Positions 10,819-21,000 of a stretch of 64,000 nucleotides of DNA are shown one piece after another. The stretch is from Streptomyces sp. WM4235. GTDB lineage: Bacteria; Actinomycetota; Actinomycetes; Streptomycetales; Streptomycetaceae. The notes below the pieces were generated by a model. That model was not told where the DNA came from. It saw only the letters and a list, made by a program, of their open reading frames with translations, and made no database searches. Both the position numbers and the translations under genes were made by a program. Position 1 is the first letter of the stretch, and every line of letters begins with the position of its first letter. The stretch spans positions 1 through 64,000 of the forward strand of contig NZ_LGDE01000035.1 in NCBI RefSeq assembly GCF_001279725.1, given 5' to 3'.

Positions 10819-12590
10819 GACGAACCGCCGTAGCGCCGGACCCCGACCGTGCGGAAACGTTCCGTCACGAAGGTGGTGTCGCAGTACACCGTGTTCCCCG
10901 ACGGGTTCATGCCCGTCCCGTGCAGGTCTGAGTAGACGGCCGACTGGGAGATGTACCAGTCGCCCATCAGGTTCGCCGACAGCATCACCCCGACCTCGGC
11001 GCAGGCCCCGGCCATCGCGGTCTCGACCTCGGGCGAGGTCGAGTACAGCCCGACGGACAGCGCGCCGCACTCGCGGGTGGTCCGGGCGACCAGCTCGACG
11101 CCGTCGGCGACGGAGTCCACCGCGACGACCAGCACGACCGGGCCGAACCACTCGGTGAGCAGCGTCGACAGGTCGGCGGCTCGGGCGGCGTCGAGGGTCA
11201 CCACGGCCGGGGTGCGCACGACCGCTTCGGGGTGGTCAGGGTCGCGCACCGGGCGGGAGGGGACCGCGACCGGGCCGGCCTCCCCGGCCATCACGCGCTC
11301 CAGGCGGCCCCGCACGGCGGGCGAGAGGAGCGCGCCCAGGACGGCGCAGGCCTCGGCGTCGTCGGCGAGCAGCGTGTCGAGCGCGCCCCCCAGGTCACGG
11401 ACGACCTCCTCGAAGGTCTTGTGGCCCTCGTCGGTGGTGATGCCGGCGCGCGGGACGAGCAGGTTCTGCGGGCTGGTGCACAGTTGACCGCTGTACAGGG
11501 AGACCGAGAAGGCCAGGTTCGCCAGCATGTCCCGGTAGTCGGCGGTCGACTCCACGAGCAGGCTGTTGACCGCGGAGCCGGCGGTGAGGACACGGGCCTG
11601 GCGGGCGTGCGTCTCCAGCCAGGCCCCGAAGCCGGTGCCGCCCGCGTAGTCGACGAGGCGGACCTCCGGACGCAGGGCCAGGTGTCGCGCCGAGCCCTCG
11701 CCGGGATGCTCGGGCGCCAGGCACACCAGGTCCGGGGGGAAGCCGGCCTCGGCGAGCACCTCGCGGGCCGTGCGCACGGTGAGGGCGAGCGGGAGCACGG
11801 CCGCCGGGTGCGGTTTGACCAGGACGGGGTTCCCGGTGGCCAAGGAGGCGAAGAGGGCCGGATAGCTGTTCCAGGTGGGGAAGACGCTGTTGGCGATCAC
11901 CAGGGAGACGCCCCTGGGCACCACGGTGAAGGTCTTGTCCAAGGTGATGGTGCGCCCGTCGCCGAGGGGTTTGCGCCAGGTCGCGCGGGCGGGCAGCCGC
12001 GTCTGCTCCTCCAGGGCGCGGGCCACCGCCTCCAGGCCGCGGTCCTGCGCGTGCACGGCGCCCGCGTGGAAGGCCATGAGGAAGTTGTGGCCGCTGGTGT
12101 GGACGGCGGCGTACGCGAAGGCGGAGCTCTGCGCGTTGATCCGGTGGAGGATCTCCGCGCAGACGGCCGCGCGCGTCTCGGGGCCGGCGTCGCGCCAGGC
12201 CGGGAGGGCGGCGGTCATGGCGGGCAGCAGGACGTCGGGGTCGCAGTGCGCGTAGGAGATCCCCAACAGGCCGCCGAAGGGAGAGCGTTCACCGCCGCTC
12301 TCCGGGTCCGGGCCCACCGTGCCGTCCCGGCCGGGTTGGCCGAGTTCCAGCGGTCGGCCGAGCAGCGCGCGGTGGGCCGCCGCCCCGGCGGCGACCGCCC
12401 CCGGTCCGTAGGCCGCCGGGTCCTGCGGGTCCTCGGAGTAGGGCGACCAGTGTTCACGGGTGCGGACGGCCTCGCGGGCACGGTCGAGGGTGGCGCCGTG
12501 CCGGGCGAGGAACTGGTTCACCGCGCTCGGTCCAGCCGGTTGGGCTGTCGCGTCGCGGAGGTCGGGGACGGGCCGCACGATGGGCGCCAT
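10815..12590 (-). CDS. paaN: PaaN-like aldehyde dehydrogenase
   Basis: A 591-aa aldehyde dehydrogenase of the phenylacetate-degradation PaaN type, predicted to oxidise a ring-cleavage or other aldehyde with NAD(P). It is longer than ordinary ~480-aa dehydrogenases, with an extra N-terminal region. YSGQLCTSPQNLLVP carries the catalytic cysteine (about residue 371), and WFGPVVLVV and MNPSGNTVYCDT lie towards the C-terminus. No paaABCDE genes are in the window, so the pathway is uncertain. The ATG at 12590 is preferred over the in-frame ATG nine bases earlier, because AAGGATGAGG precedes it at proper spacing. The LuxR-type regulator is translationally coupled downstream. Confidence 0.82.
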   Translation of the reverse strand: MAPIVRPVPDLRDATAQPAGPSAVNQFLARHGATLDRAREAVRTREHWSPYSEDPQDPAAYGPGAVAAGAAAHRALLGRPLELGQPGRDGTVGPDPESGGERSPFGGLLGISYAHCDPDVLLPAMTAALPAWRDAGPETRAAVCAEILHRINAQSSAFAYAAVHTSGHNFLMAFHAGAVHAQDRGLEAVARALEEQTRLPARATWRKPLGDGRTITLDKTFTVVPRGVSLVIANSVFPTWNSYPALFASLATGNPVLVKPHPAAVLPLALTVRTAREVLAEAGFPPDLVCLAPEHPGEGSARHLALRPEVRLVDYAGGTGFGAWLETHARQARVLTAGSAVNSLLVESTADYRDMLANLAFSVSLYSGQLCTSPQNLLVPRAGITTDEGHKTFEEVVRDLGGALDTLLADDAEACAVLGALLSPAVRGRLERVMAGEAGPVAVPSRPVRDPDHPEAVVRTPAVVTLDAARAADLSTLLTEWFGPVVLVVAVDSVADGVELVARTTRECGALSVGLYSTSPEVETAMAGACAEVGVMLSANLMGDWYISQSAVYSDLHGTGMNPSGNTVYCDTTFVTERFRTVGVRRYGGSS

Positions 12591-12979
12591 GATCCTCATC
12601 CTTGTCTCACGGGTCGGTGTCCGGTCCGGACCGCCGATTCGGAAGGCCTCGGCGATCACACTAAATCGGCCGTTTGCGGCCACGGCGCAGTCCGGTCATG
12701 TACGGAATTGACGGCCCCTTCACAGGGGTGGGGCCGAAACCCGCGGGGTGGGCGGAGCGCCGCGCTCCACTCCGCGGGACGAATCCCGGCCCAGGCCCGG
12801 GAAGCCGCACCCACCCGCCGGAGCCGCGAGCAAACCGTGACGATGCTCACATGCCGCCCAACTCGATACTCTCGGCCACGACATGGCGTGAACCGATCGC
12901 CGGACGGGCTCCGACGGGTGTGCCAACTGGCCGGATCTGTACGACTTCCAGGGCCCTATGGACCCTTACCGGCGGTCCG
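12591..12979. other. intergenic gap (389 bp) between paaN and the SDR gene
   Basis: No coding frame is credible here. The paaN-proximal end holds a short hairpin (GGCCG-TTTG-CGGCC near 12668) and is likely the paaN promoter. The other end lies just after the dehydrogenase stop and has no strong terminator-like stem. Confidence 0.5.
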
Positions 12980-13897
12980 TCACTCCGTGATCGGACGCAG
13001 GTAGCGGTCGAGCGCGGCATCGGGCAGCACCCGCGCCAGGACGCTGACCTTGCGGGCGTCGGAGCCCACCCGGTAGCGCGACCGCGGGCGGGCGGCCGTC
13101 AACGCCTGTCGGACCGTCTCCGCGAAGTCCTCGGGACGGGTCTCGCTCGCACGGGCCTGCTGTTCGTTGTGGTGCAGGAACCGGTTGAACGGGATCCGGT
13201 ACAACTCCGCGATGTGCTCGGGCACCCCGTCCATGGCCGACCGGGCGGCCACGGACACCTTGCCCCAGATCGGCGTCATGATCGCGCCCGGCTGCACCAG
13301 GGCCACGTCCACGCCCAGCGGGCGCAGCTCACGACGCAGCACGTCCGTCAGCGCCTCCTTCGCGAACTGCGCCGACGCGTAGGCCCCGAGGAAGGGGATC
13401 GCCACGCTGCCCAGCCCCGAGGTCACGTTGACCACCCGGCCCCGGGTGCGCCGCAGCATCGGCAGGAACGCCTGGGTGACGGCGAGTTGTCCCACCACGT
13501 TCGTGTCCAACTGCTCGCGCAGCCGCTGCGGCGAGACGCACTCCAGGGGCGCGGAGACGCAGATGCCCGCGTTGTTCACCAGCCCCCACAGCCCGTCCTC
13601 GCCCACCAGGCCCGAGATCCGCTCGGCGGCCTCGGCCACCGACGCCTCGTCGGTCACGTCCACCCGCACCGGCGTGATGGCGCCGAACGCCTCCGCCGAA
13701 CCGGTCGACTCCGGGCCGTCGGCCTCCTTGCGGACGCCGGCGAACACCCGGAACCCGGCCTCCGCCAGGCCCAGCGCACAGGCCCGGCCCAGCCCCGAGG
13801 AGGCCCCGGTGACGAGCACGGACCGGCCGCGCGGGGACAGTGGGGCACGGAAGGGAACGACGGACACGGTCTTCCTCCTGCGATCGGCGGTACTCAT
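12980..13897 (-). CDS. short-chain dehydrogenase/reductase with altered catalytic tetrad
   Basis: Classical SDR fold of 305 aa. The NAD(P)-binding TGASSGLG is at residues 30-37 and NNAG follows at the expected place. The active-site serine (S160) and tyrosine (Y173) are present, but the lysine of Y-x-x-x-K is replaced by glutamine (Q177; codon CAG read directly). A lysine three residues further on (K180) is not in the canonical position. The protein may therefore be a weak or repurposed dehydrogenase, or a non-enzymatic partner. Its ATG overlaps the monooxygenase stop by 4 bp (ATGA), making it the last gene of the NRPS-monooxygenase-SDR operon. A role in tailoring the NRPS product is inferred from position only. 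Confidence 0.85.
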   Translation of the reverse strand: MSTADRRRKTVSVVPFRAPLSPRGRSVLVTGASSGLGRACALGLAEAGFRVFAGVRKEADGPESTGSAEAFGAITPVRVDVTDEASVAEAAERISGLVGEDGLWGLVNNAGICVSAPLECVSPQRLREQLDTNVVGQLAVTQAFLPMLRRTRGRVVNVTSGLGSVAIPFLGAYASAQFAKEALTDVLRRELRPLGVDVALVQPGAIMTPIWGKVSVAARSAMDGVPEHIAELYRIPFNRFLHHNEQQARASETRPEDFAETVRQALTAARPRSRYRVGSDARKVSVLARVLPDAALDRYLRPITE

Positions 13898-15093
13898 CCG
13901 GCCACCGCCGGGAAGGTCAGGGAGTCCTCCAGCGTGCGCGTCAGCCTGCGCTGCGGCATGAACCGGAAGTAGGCGTCCCGGACCGGCCGGCGGATCGGGT
14001 CCTCCGACTGCTCGAAGGAGCTGATGCCACGCGAGGCGGCGACCATGCCCCGGGTCCGTTCGCGGCGCTCGTCCTCGTACCGGCGCAGCGCCCGCGGCAG
14101 GTCACCCGCACCCGCCAGCGCCCTGCCCAGCACCACCGCGTCCTCGATCGCCATGCCCGATCCCTGGCCCAGGCTGGTGAGCATGGGGTGCGCCGCGTCG
14201 CCGAGCAGGGTCACCGGCCCCCGGCCCCAGCGCTCCAGGAACGCCCGGTCCCGGGAGGGCACCGCGATGATCGACTCCTCGGGGGTGGCGAGGATCGCCT
14301 GGCGCACCTCGTCGGCCCAGCCGTCGTAGGCGTGCAGGACCTCCGCCTTGCCGCCCTTCCAGTCCCGCGACAGCTCGGCCGGCATGTTCTTCGTGCCCCA
14401 CCAGTACAGTCGCCCCGCGCCCATGTCCACGAGCCCGAACCGCTTCCCGCTGCCCCAGAAGTGGGTCACCGACCCCGGGGTGAACCGCGGGTGCTCGAAG
14501 GGGATCACCGCGAGCCAGCACACGTATCCGCTGTCCTGCGAGTCCTCGGGCCCCACCAGTTGCCGGCGCACCACCGAGTGGAAGCCGTCGGCCCCGATCA
14601 GCACGTCCCCGTGCGCTGAGGTGCCGTCGTCGAAGGTGATCTCGACCCCCTCGCCGGGCGCCCCCTCCGCGGTGAATCCGGTCGCCGCCGCGCCCAGGTG
14701 CAGCGGGATGCCCTGCGCCGCCTCCAGCAGGGCGTGTTGGAGTTCGGCCCGGGTGATCAGCACGCTGGGCACGCCCAGGCGTTCGATGATCTCCGGGAAG
14801 GGGAACTCCCGGATGAGCCGGCCGGTGGCCGTCTTCACGTGGTAGGAGCGCAGCACCCGGCCGCGTTTGGCCAGGTCGATGCCCACGCCCAGGGAGTCCA
14901 GGGCGGCGATGGCGTTGCTCATCACCGACAGCCCCGAACCGGCGGCCCGCAGCTCGCCCGCCCGCTCGTACACCTCGACGTCCAAACCCGCCTCGCGCAG
15001 CGCCACGGCGGCGGTGAGACCGCCGATGCCCGCTCCGACGACCAGGGCCTTCTTCTTCCGCGTCATGTTCCGCGCCATCGCCTTCCGCGTCAT
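13894..15093 (-). CDS. FAD-dependent monooxygenase (PHBH/salicylate-hydroxylase-like)
   Basis: Group A flavoprotein monooxygenase of 399 aa. It has GAGIGG at residues 20-25 of the N-terminal FAD fold, an IGADGFHSVVR motif that binds FAD and NADPH, and GDAAHPMLTSLGQG (about residues 298-311) that holds the flavin ribityl chain. It starts one base after the NRPS stop (TGA-G-ATG), so the two are almost certainly co-translated. In the pyrrolizixenamide, legonmycin and brabantamide pathways a flavin monooxygenase placed beside a Ser-Pro NRPS (PxaB, LgnC, BraC) oxidises the bicyclic NRPS product and triggers ring contraction or oxygen insertion. This gene is the natural counterpart here. In-frame ATGs at 15078 and 15066 are alternative starts. 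Confidence 0.88.
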   Translation of the reverse strand: MTRKAMARNMTRKKKALVVGAGIGGLTAAVALREAGLDVEVYERAGELRAAGSGLSVMSNAIAALDSLGVGIDLAKRGRVLRSYHVKTATGRLIREFPFPEIIERLGVPSVLITRAELQHALLEAAQGIPLHLGAAATGFTAEGAPGEGVEITFDDGTSAHGDVLIGADGFHSVVRRQLVGPEDSQDSGYVCWLAVIPFEHPRFTPGSVTHFWGSGKRFGLVDMGAGRLYWWGTKNMPAELSRDWKGGKAEVLHAYDGWADEVRQAILATPEESIIAVPSRDRAFLERWGRGPVTLLGDAAHPMLTSLGQGSGMAIEDAVVLGRALAGAGDLPRALRRYEDERRERTRGMVAASRGISSFEQSEDPIRRPVRDAYFRFMPQRRLTRTLEDSLTFPAVAG

Positions 15094-15094
15094 C

Positions 15095-18000
15095 TCAGTG
15101 TCCGATCAGATCGGTGACGACCCGGACCATGTGGGCCACGTACGGCTCCTCCATGATCGTCAGGTGGTCACCGGGTACGTCCACGACGTCGAGTTCACCG
15201 CTGGTGCGCTCGCGCCAGCCGTTGCTGGGGTCCGCGTGCATGCTCTCGATCGCCGTGTGCATGGAGTTCAGTACGCCCGGCAGCGGCTCGGCGGCGTGGA
15301 TGAGGACCATGTCCTGGTCCACCACCTCGGGCCGATAGGCGAACGCCGCCTTCCAGTTGGCCTCGTACACGTGGAACAGGCGCCGTACGACGGCCCCCGT
15401 GCTCCCCGCCGGCAGCACGCCCTCGTCGATGGCGAGCTGCGCGATGAAGTCGAACTTCTCCTCCAGCGTCGTCAGCCGGTCCGGGATCAGCTCCAGGGGC
15501 GAGTCACCGCCGCGCCGCAGCCACAGCAGCTCCCAGAAGAACCAGCCGAGCAGCGCGTCGTCGTTCGTGGTCAGCCGGCGCCCCGGGTTCAGCGCGGTGG
15601 TGTCCAGCAGCACCAGCCGCTGGATCTCCTCGCCCGCCGCCCGCAACTGGCGCGCGATCTCGAAGGCGACGAACCCGCCGAACGACCAGCCACCGATCGC
15701 GTACGGGCCGCTCGGCTGGACCCGGCGCAGCGCCTCGATGTAACTGGCGGCGATCTCCTCGACGCTGCGCAGCGGCTCGGTGCCCGGGTCGCCGCCCGCC
15801 GCCTGGAGGGCGTAGAACGGCTGGTCGTCCGGCAGGTACTTGGCGAAACGGACGTAGCAGAGCACGTTCCCACCCATCGGGTGGACGAAGAACATCGGCC
15901 GCTTCGCGCCGGCCGGACGGATCGGCACCAGCGGGTCGAAGGCGGTCATCGCCTCGCCCGAACGCAGCCGCGAAGCCAACTCCGCGACCGTCGGCGCAGA
16001 GACGAACTCCGAGAGCGGCACGTTGATCCCGTAGCGCTGCTCGATCAGGACCACCAGACGCATCGCCGTCAGCGAGGTCGCACCGAGGTCGAAGATGTTG
16101 TCGTGGACGCCCGGCGCGGGCAGTTGCAGCAGGTCCCCGATGATCTCGGACAGGGTCTGCTCGTACGCGTCGCGCGGCGCCGCCGAGGTGTCCGCCGTCG
16201 CGGAGACGCTCAGCGGGGCGCCGCGCAGGGCCGCGTCGTCGCGCTTGCCGCTCGGGGTCAGCGGCAGGTCCGCGACCCACTCGAAGTGCGAGGGCATCAT
16301 GTAGTCGGGCAGGACCGTCCGCAGTTGCTTGCGCAGCAGCTTCAGGTCCGCGCCCGCCGGTTCACCGGTCAGGAACGCGGCGAGGAACGAGTCGTTGCCC
16401 TCGCGGCGACGGGCCACCACGGCCGCCTCCGCGATACCGGGGTGACCGGACGCGAAGCGGGTGATGGCGAGTTCCACCTCGGCCGGCTCCACCCGGTACC
16501 CGCGCACCTTGACCTGCGCGTCCGCCCGCCCCAGGCACACCACGTCGCCGCCGGGCAGGACGAAGCCCAGGTCGCCGGTCCGGTAGAGGCGCTCACCCGC
16601 CGCCGCGGCGGCCGGCGAGGGGTGCGGCACGAACCGCTCCTCGGTCAGGTCCGGGCGCCCCACGTACCCCTCGGCCAGGCAGGCCCCGGCCAGGTACAGC
16701 TCGCCGCGCACCCCGGTGGGGACCGGCCGCAGCCGGGAGTCCAGGACGTGCACCGCCGAACCGGCGATGGCCCGGCCGATGGGGGGCATGGCGGGGAAGG
16801 CCGCCGGGTCGCCCTGCATCGTGTGCACGGTGATCACGTGGGACTCGGTGGGCCCGTACTGGTTCTCCAGGATCACCCCCGGCAGGGCCGCGCACAGCCG
16901 GCGTATCTCGTCGGTGACGCGCAGCTGCTCGCCCGAGGAGAGCAGCGCCTTCAGCGCCCGGGGCGCCAGGCCGAGCGCGTCGGCGGTCTCGGCCAGTTGC
17001 TGGAGCGCCACGTAGGGCAGGCAGATCCGTTCGACACCGGCCCGGTCCAGGAGGCGCAGCAGCCCCGGCATGTCGCGCCGTTCCTCCTCCGACAGCACGA
17101 GCAGGGTGCCGCCGCCCGCGAGGGTGGAGAAGATCTCCTGGAAGGAGACGTCGAAGCTGAGTGGCGCGTACTGGGCGGTGACCCCGCCGACCACCCCGCT
17201 CGGGACGGAGTTCTGCCAGGCCACCAGGTGGGCCAGCGAACGGTGCGGCATGGCCACGCCCTTGGGCGCGCCCGTGGAGCCGGAGGTGAACAGGATGTAG
17301 GCGAGCGAGTCCGGGGTGATCTCGTCCGTGACCTCCGCCGGGATCCGGGGCAGGTAGGGGCGCCCGGCCTCCTCGGCCGCGCTGCCGGCGCCGTCCGTGC
17401 CACCCGAGCCGCCGGTCCCGGCCGTCCCGTCCGTCCCCGGTTCGCCGAACACGTCCTCGGCGAGCAGCACCGATGCCGGCGAGCCGAGCACCGACCGGTG
17501 GGCGGCGTTCGCGATGATCCGGAACGGGCGGGCCTGCTCGACCATGGCGGTCAGCCGGTCCACGGGGTAGCTGACGTCCAGCGGAACGGTCGCCGCCCCC
17601 GCCTTCATCACGCCGAGGATGACGGCGATCGTCTCGGGCGAGCGGTCCATCGCGATGCCGATCCGGTCGCCGGGCCGCGACCCGAGCGCGATCAGCTCGC
17701 GGGCCACCCGGTCGGCGGACGCGTCGAGTTCGGCGTAGGTCCAGCGGCGCTCGCCGAAGACCACGGCGGTGGCGTCCGGGGTCCGGGCGCTCTGCGCCGC
17801 GACGGCGCGCACCACGTCCGGCGGCCCCCCGTCGACCGCAGGGGCGGCCGTGGAGCTGATCGCCGGGGCGGCCGTGGAGGCGAGCGCCGGCGTGGCTTCG
17901 AGGTCGGCGCCCGCCGGTACGAGGAAGCCGAAGTCCGGTGCCTCGTCCGGGTGATGGACCAGCCGGTCCAGGATCGCGGTGAACCGCTCGGCGTACAGGT

Positions 18001-21000
18001 CCGCCTGGGCCGGGGTGAAGGTCTGCCCGTGATGGTCCAGCCGCAGCCGCACGGACCCGTCCACCGGGTCGGTCATGGCGTTGACCAGCAACTGGAAGTT
18101 GGTCTCCTCCCAGGTGCGGAAGGACAGCAACTCGACGCCGGGCAGCTCGAAGACCGCGGCCAACTGCCGAAAGTGGATGTAGTTGAAGGCCGTCTCCAGG
18201 ACGGTGGCGCCCCGGTCCTCCTGGATCGCGCTGAGCGGGTAGCGCCGGTGGGCGTGGCTCTGCTGCTCCTGGCGGAAGGCGGCCCGGACCACGTCGGCCC
18301 AGCTGTCGGCGGCGGTGCCGAGCCGCACCGGCATGGTGTTGAGGAACAGGCCGGCGATCCGGTCGGCGTCCTCGACCTCGGGGCGTCCGTGGGTGACGAG
18401 TCCGGTGGTGATGTCCGCCGAGCCGGCGAACAGGCCCAGGGTCAGGCAGTGCGCGGCGAACAGCACCGACTTCACCGGCAAGGACCGCTCGCGGGCGAAC
18501 TCTCCCAGTCGAAGCGTGAGTTCGTCCGGCAGATCGACGATCCGGGTGATCTGGCCGTCCGGCCCCGGTGCCTCGTGGCCGCGGAACGCCTCCAGCCGCA
18601 GCAGCGGGGCGTCCTTCAGCCGCTCGCGCCAGAACGTGCGCGCGGCGTCCGACTCCAACGCCTCCCGCTCGGCGCGCACGTGGAGCGCCGCCGAGGGCAG
18701 GGCGGTCTCGGCCACCGCGCCAATGGGCAGCCCCAGCCCGTGCAGGTAGTCCCGCAGCAGCTCGGCGACCAGAGTGGCCACGCTGCCGCCGTCGAGGATC
18801 GCGTGGTGGAAGCTGAGGACCAGCTCCAGCGTCTCGTCACGGACGTGGGCCCGCAGGTGGTAGAGCGGAGCGCTCTCGAAGTCGTAGCGGTGGTAGCGGC
18901 GTTCGTCCACGTGGGCCTCGATCGCGGCGAGCGCCTCGGTCTCGGGACGTCCACGCAGGTCCGCGACGTCGAAGCCGCCCGTCACCCGGTGGTCGACGAT
19001 CTGGAGCGGCTCGGAGAACGAACCCAGGTCGAAGGAGGAACGCAGCACCGGGTGCCGGGCGACGAGCGCCTCGAACGCGCGCCTCAGCCCCTGCTCGTCC
19101 CACGGGGCCGTGAGGCTGTACTGGAACACGTCGTGGTAGACGGCCGAGTGCTGTTCGGCCCGGCTGTGGTAGAGCAGGCCGAGCTGGAGCCGGGTGAGCG
19201 GGTAGGCGTCGGCTCGGCCTTCCAGCCGGGCCCGGTCCACGCCGGACACCAGGGCGAAGGGTTCGAGCGCGGGCGTGGCCCCGGCGCTCGCCCCGCCGGT
19301 CACCGACCGGGCGGCGAGCTGCGCGACGGTCGGCTGCTGCACCAGGTCGGTCAACGAGAACAGGATCCCGGCCTTCTCGGCGCGGGCCCGGATGCGCAGC
19401 ATCGTGATGGAGTCTCCGCCGAGCGCGAAGTAGTCGTCGTGGATCCCCACCCGCTCCGCCTCCAGGACCTCGGCCCAGACGGCGGCGATCGTCTCCTCGG
19501 TGGCATTGCGCGGGGCCGTGTACTCCTGCCGCCCGGAGGTGGCCGAAGGGGCCGGCAGGGCCCGACGGTCGGCCTTGCCGTTCGGGGTGAGCGGGACCGC
19601 GTCGATCCGGATGAAGTGCGAGGGCACCATGAACTCCGGCAGGGCCGAGGCCAGTTCGGAGCGCAGGGCGGCCGGGCTGAGGTCCGAGTCCGCGACGTAG
19701 TAGGCGACCAGCAGGGTCCCGCGGCTCCCGGACCGGTGGTCGACGACGACCGCGTCCCGCACCCCGGTGAGCGAGGCCAGCCGGTTCTGCACCTCGCCGA
19801 GCTCGACCCGGTTGCCGCGGATCTTGACCTGGCCGTCGATTCGGCCCAGGTACTCCAGCGTGCCGTCGGCCAGCCAACGGGCCAGGTCACCGGTGCGGTA
19901 CAGACGGCCGCCGGCCGGGGCGAAGGGGTCGTCGGTGAACTTCTCGGCGGTCAGGTCCGGGCGCCCCAGATAGCCGCGGGCGACCTGGACACCGCCGATG
20001 CACAGCTCCCCCGGGACCCCGACGGGCTGCCGCGCGCCGTGCGCGTCCAGGACGTACAGGGAGGTGTTGTCCACGGGCCGGCCGATCGGCACGCGCCGGA
20101 CCCGGCCATCGGTCGCGACACGGCAGTCGTGGTACGAGACGTCCACGGTGGCCTCGGTGGGCCCGTACAGGTTGACCAGGCGCGGTGCTCCGTCGCCGAG
20201 GCCGCCGAACACGCGGTGGAACTGCTCGACGCGGGCGGCGGGCAGCGCCTCGCCGCTGCAGAACACCTGGCGCAGGGAGGCCGCTTCGGCGCGCAGCTCC
20301 GGCCGGTCCTCCAGCAGATCGAGGAACGGGCCGAGCATGGAAGGGACGAAGTGCAGGGTGGTGACGCCCTGTTCGGCGATGGAACGCAGGATCCCGCGGG
20401 GATCGCGCTGGCCGCCGACGGGCAGCAGGGCGAGGGTCGCGCCCTCGATCGCCCACCAGAACAGTTCCCACACGGAGACGTCGAAGGAGATGGGTGTCTT
20501 CTGGAGCAGGACGTCGCCCTCGCCGACCGGGTACGTGCGCTGCATCCAGGCGAGCCGGTTGACCACCGAGTGGTGCTCGACCATGACGCCCTTGGGGCGG
20601 CCGGTCGAACCGGATGTGTAGATCACGTACGCGAGGTCGCGGGCGGTGGCCGCGTCGGGGAGGGGCTCCCCCGGACCGTCCGACAGATCCGGACCGTCGG
20701 CCAGATGCGGACCGTCGGCCAGATCCGGACCGTCGGCCAGGTCGGCCGGACGCAGCACGGGCACGGGGTCGCCGGCGCCGTCCGTACCTGTGCCCGTGCC
20801 CGTGTGCGGGTCGGTGTACGCGTCCGTGTATGCGCCGGTGTCGGTGTCGCGGTCGGCGAGGACGACCTTGGCCCGGCTGTCCGCGAGCAGGTAGGCGATG
20901 CGTTCGGCCGGGTAGCCGGGGTCCACCGGTACGTAGGCCCCGCCGGCCTTCAGCACGCCGAGCAGGGCGACGATCAGGTCCGGCGAACGGTCCATGAGCA

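Noticed and set aside
20790..20850. CRISPR-like short repeats in the TGCCCGTG-rich stretch
   Set aside because: The repeats are in-frame coding low-complexity sequence inside the NRPS, with no regular spacers.
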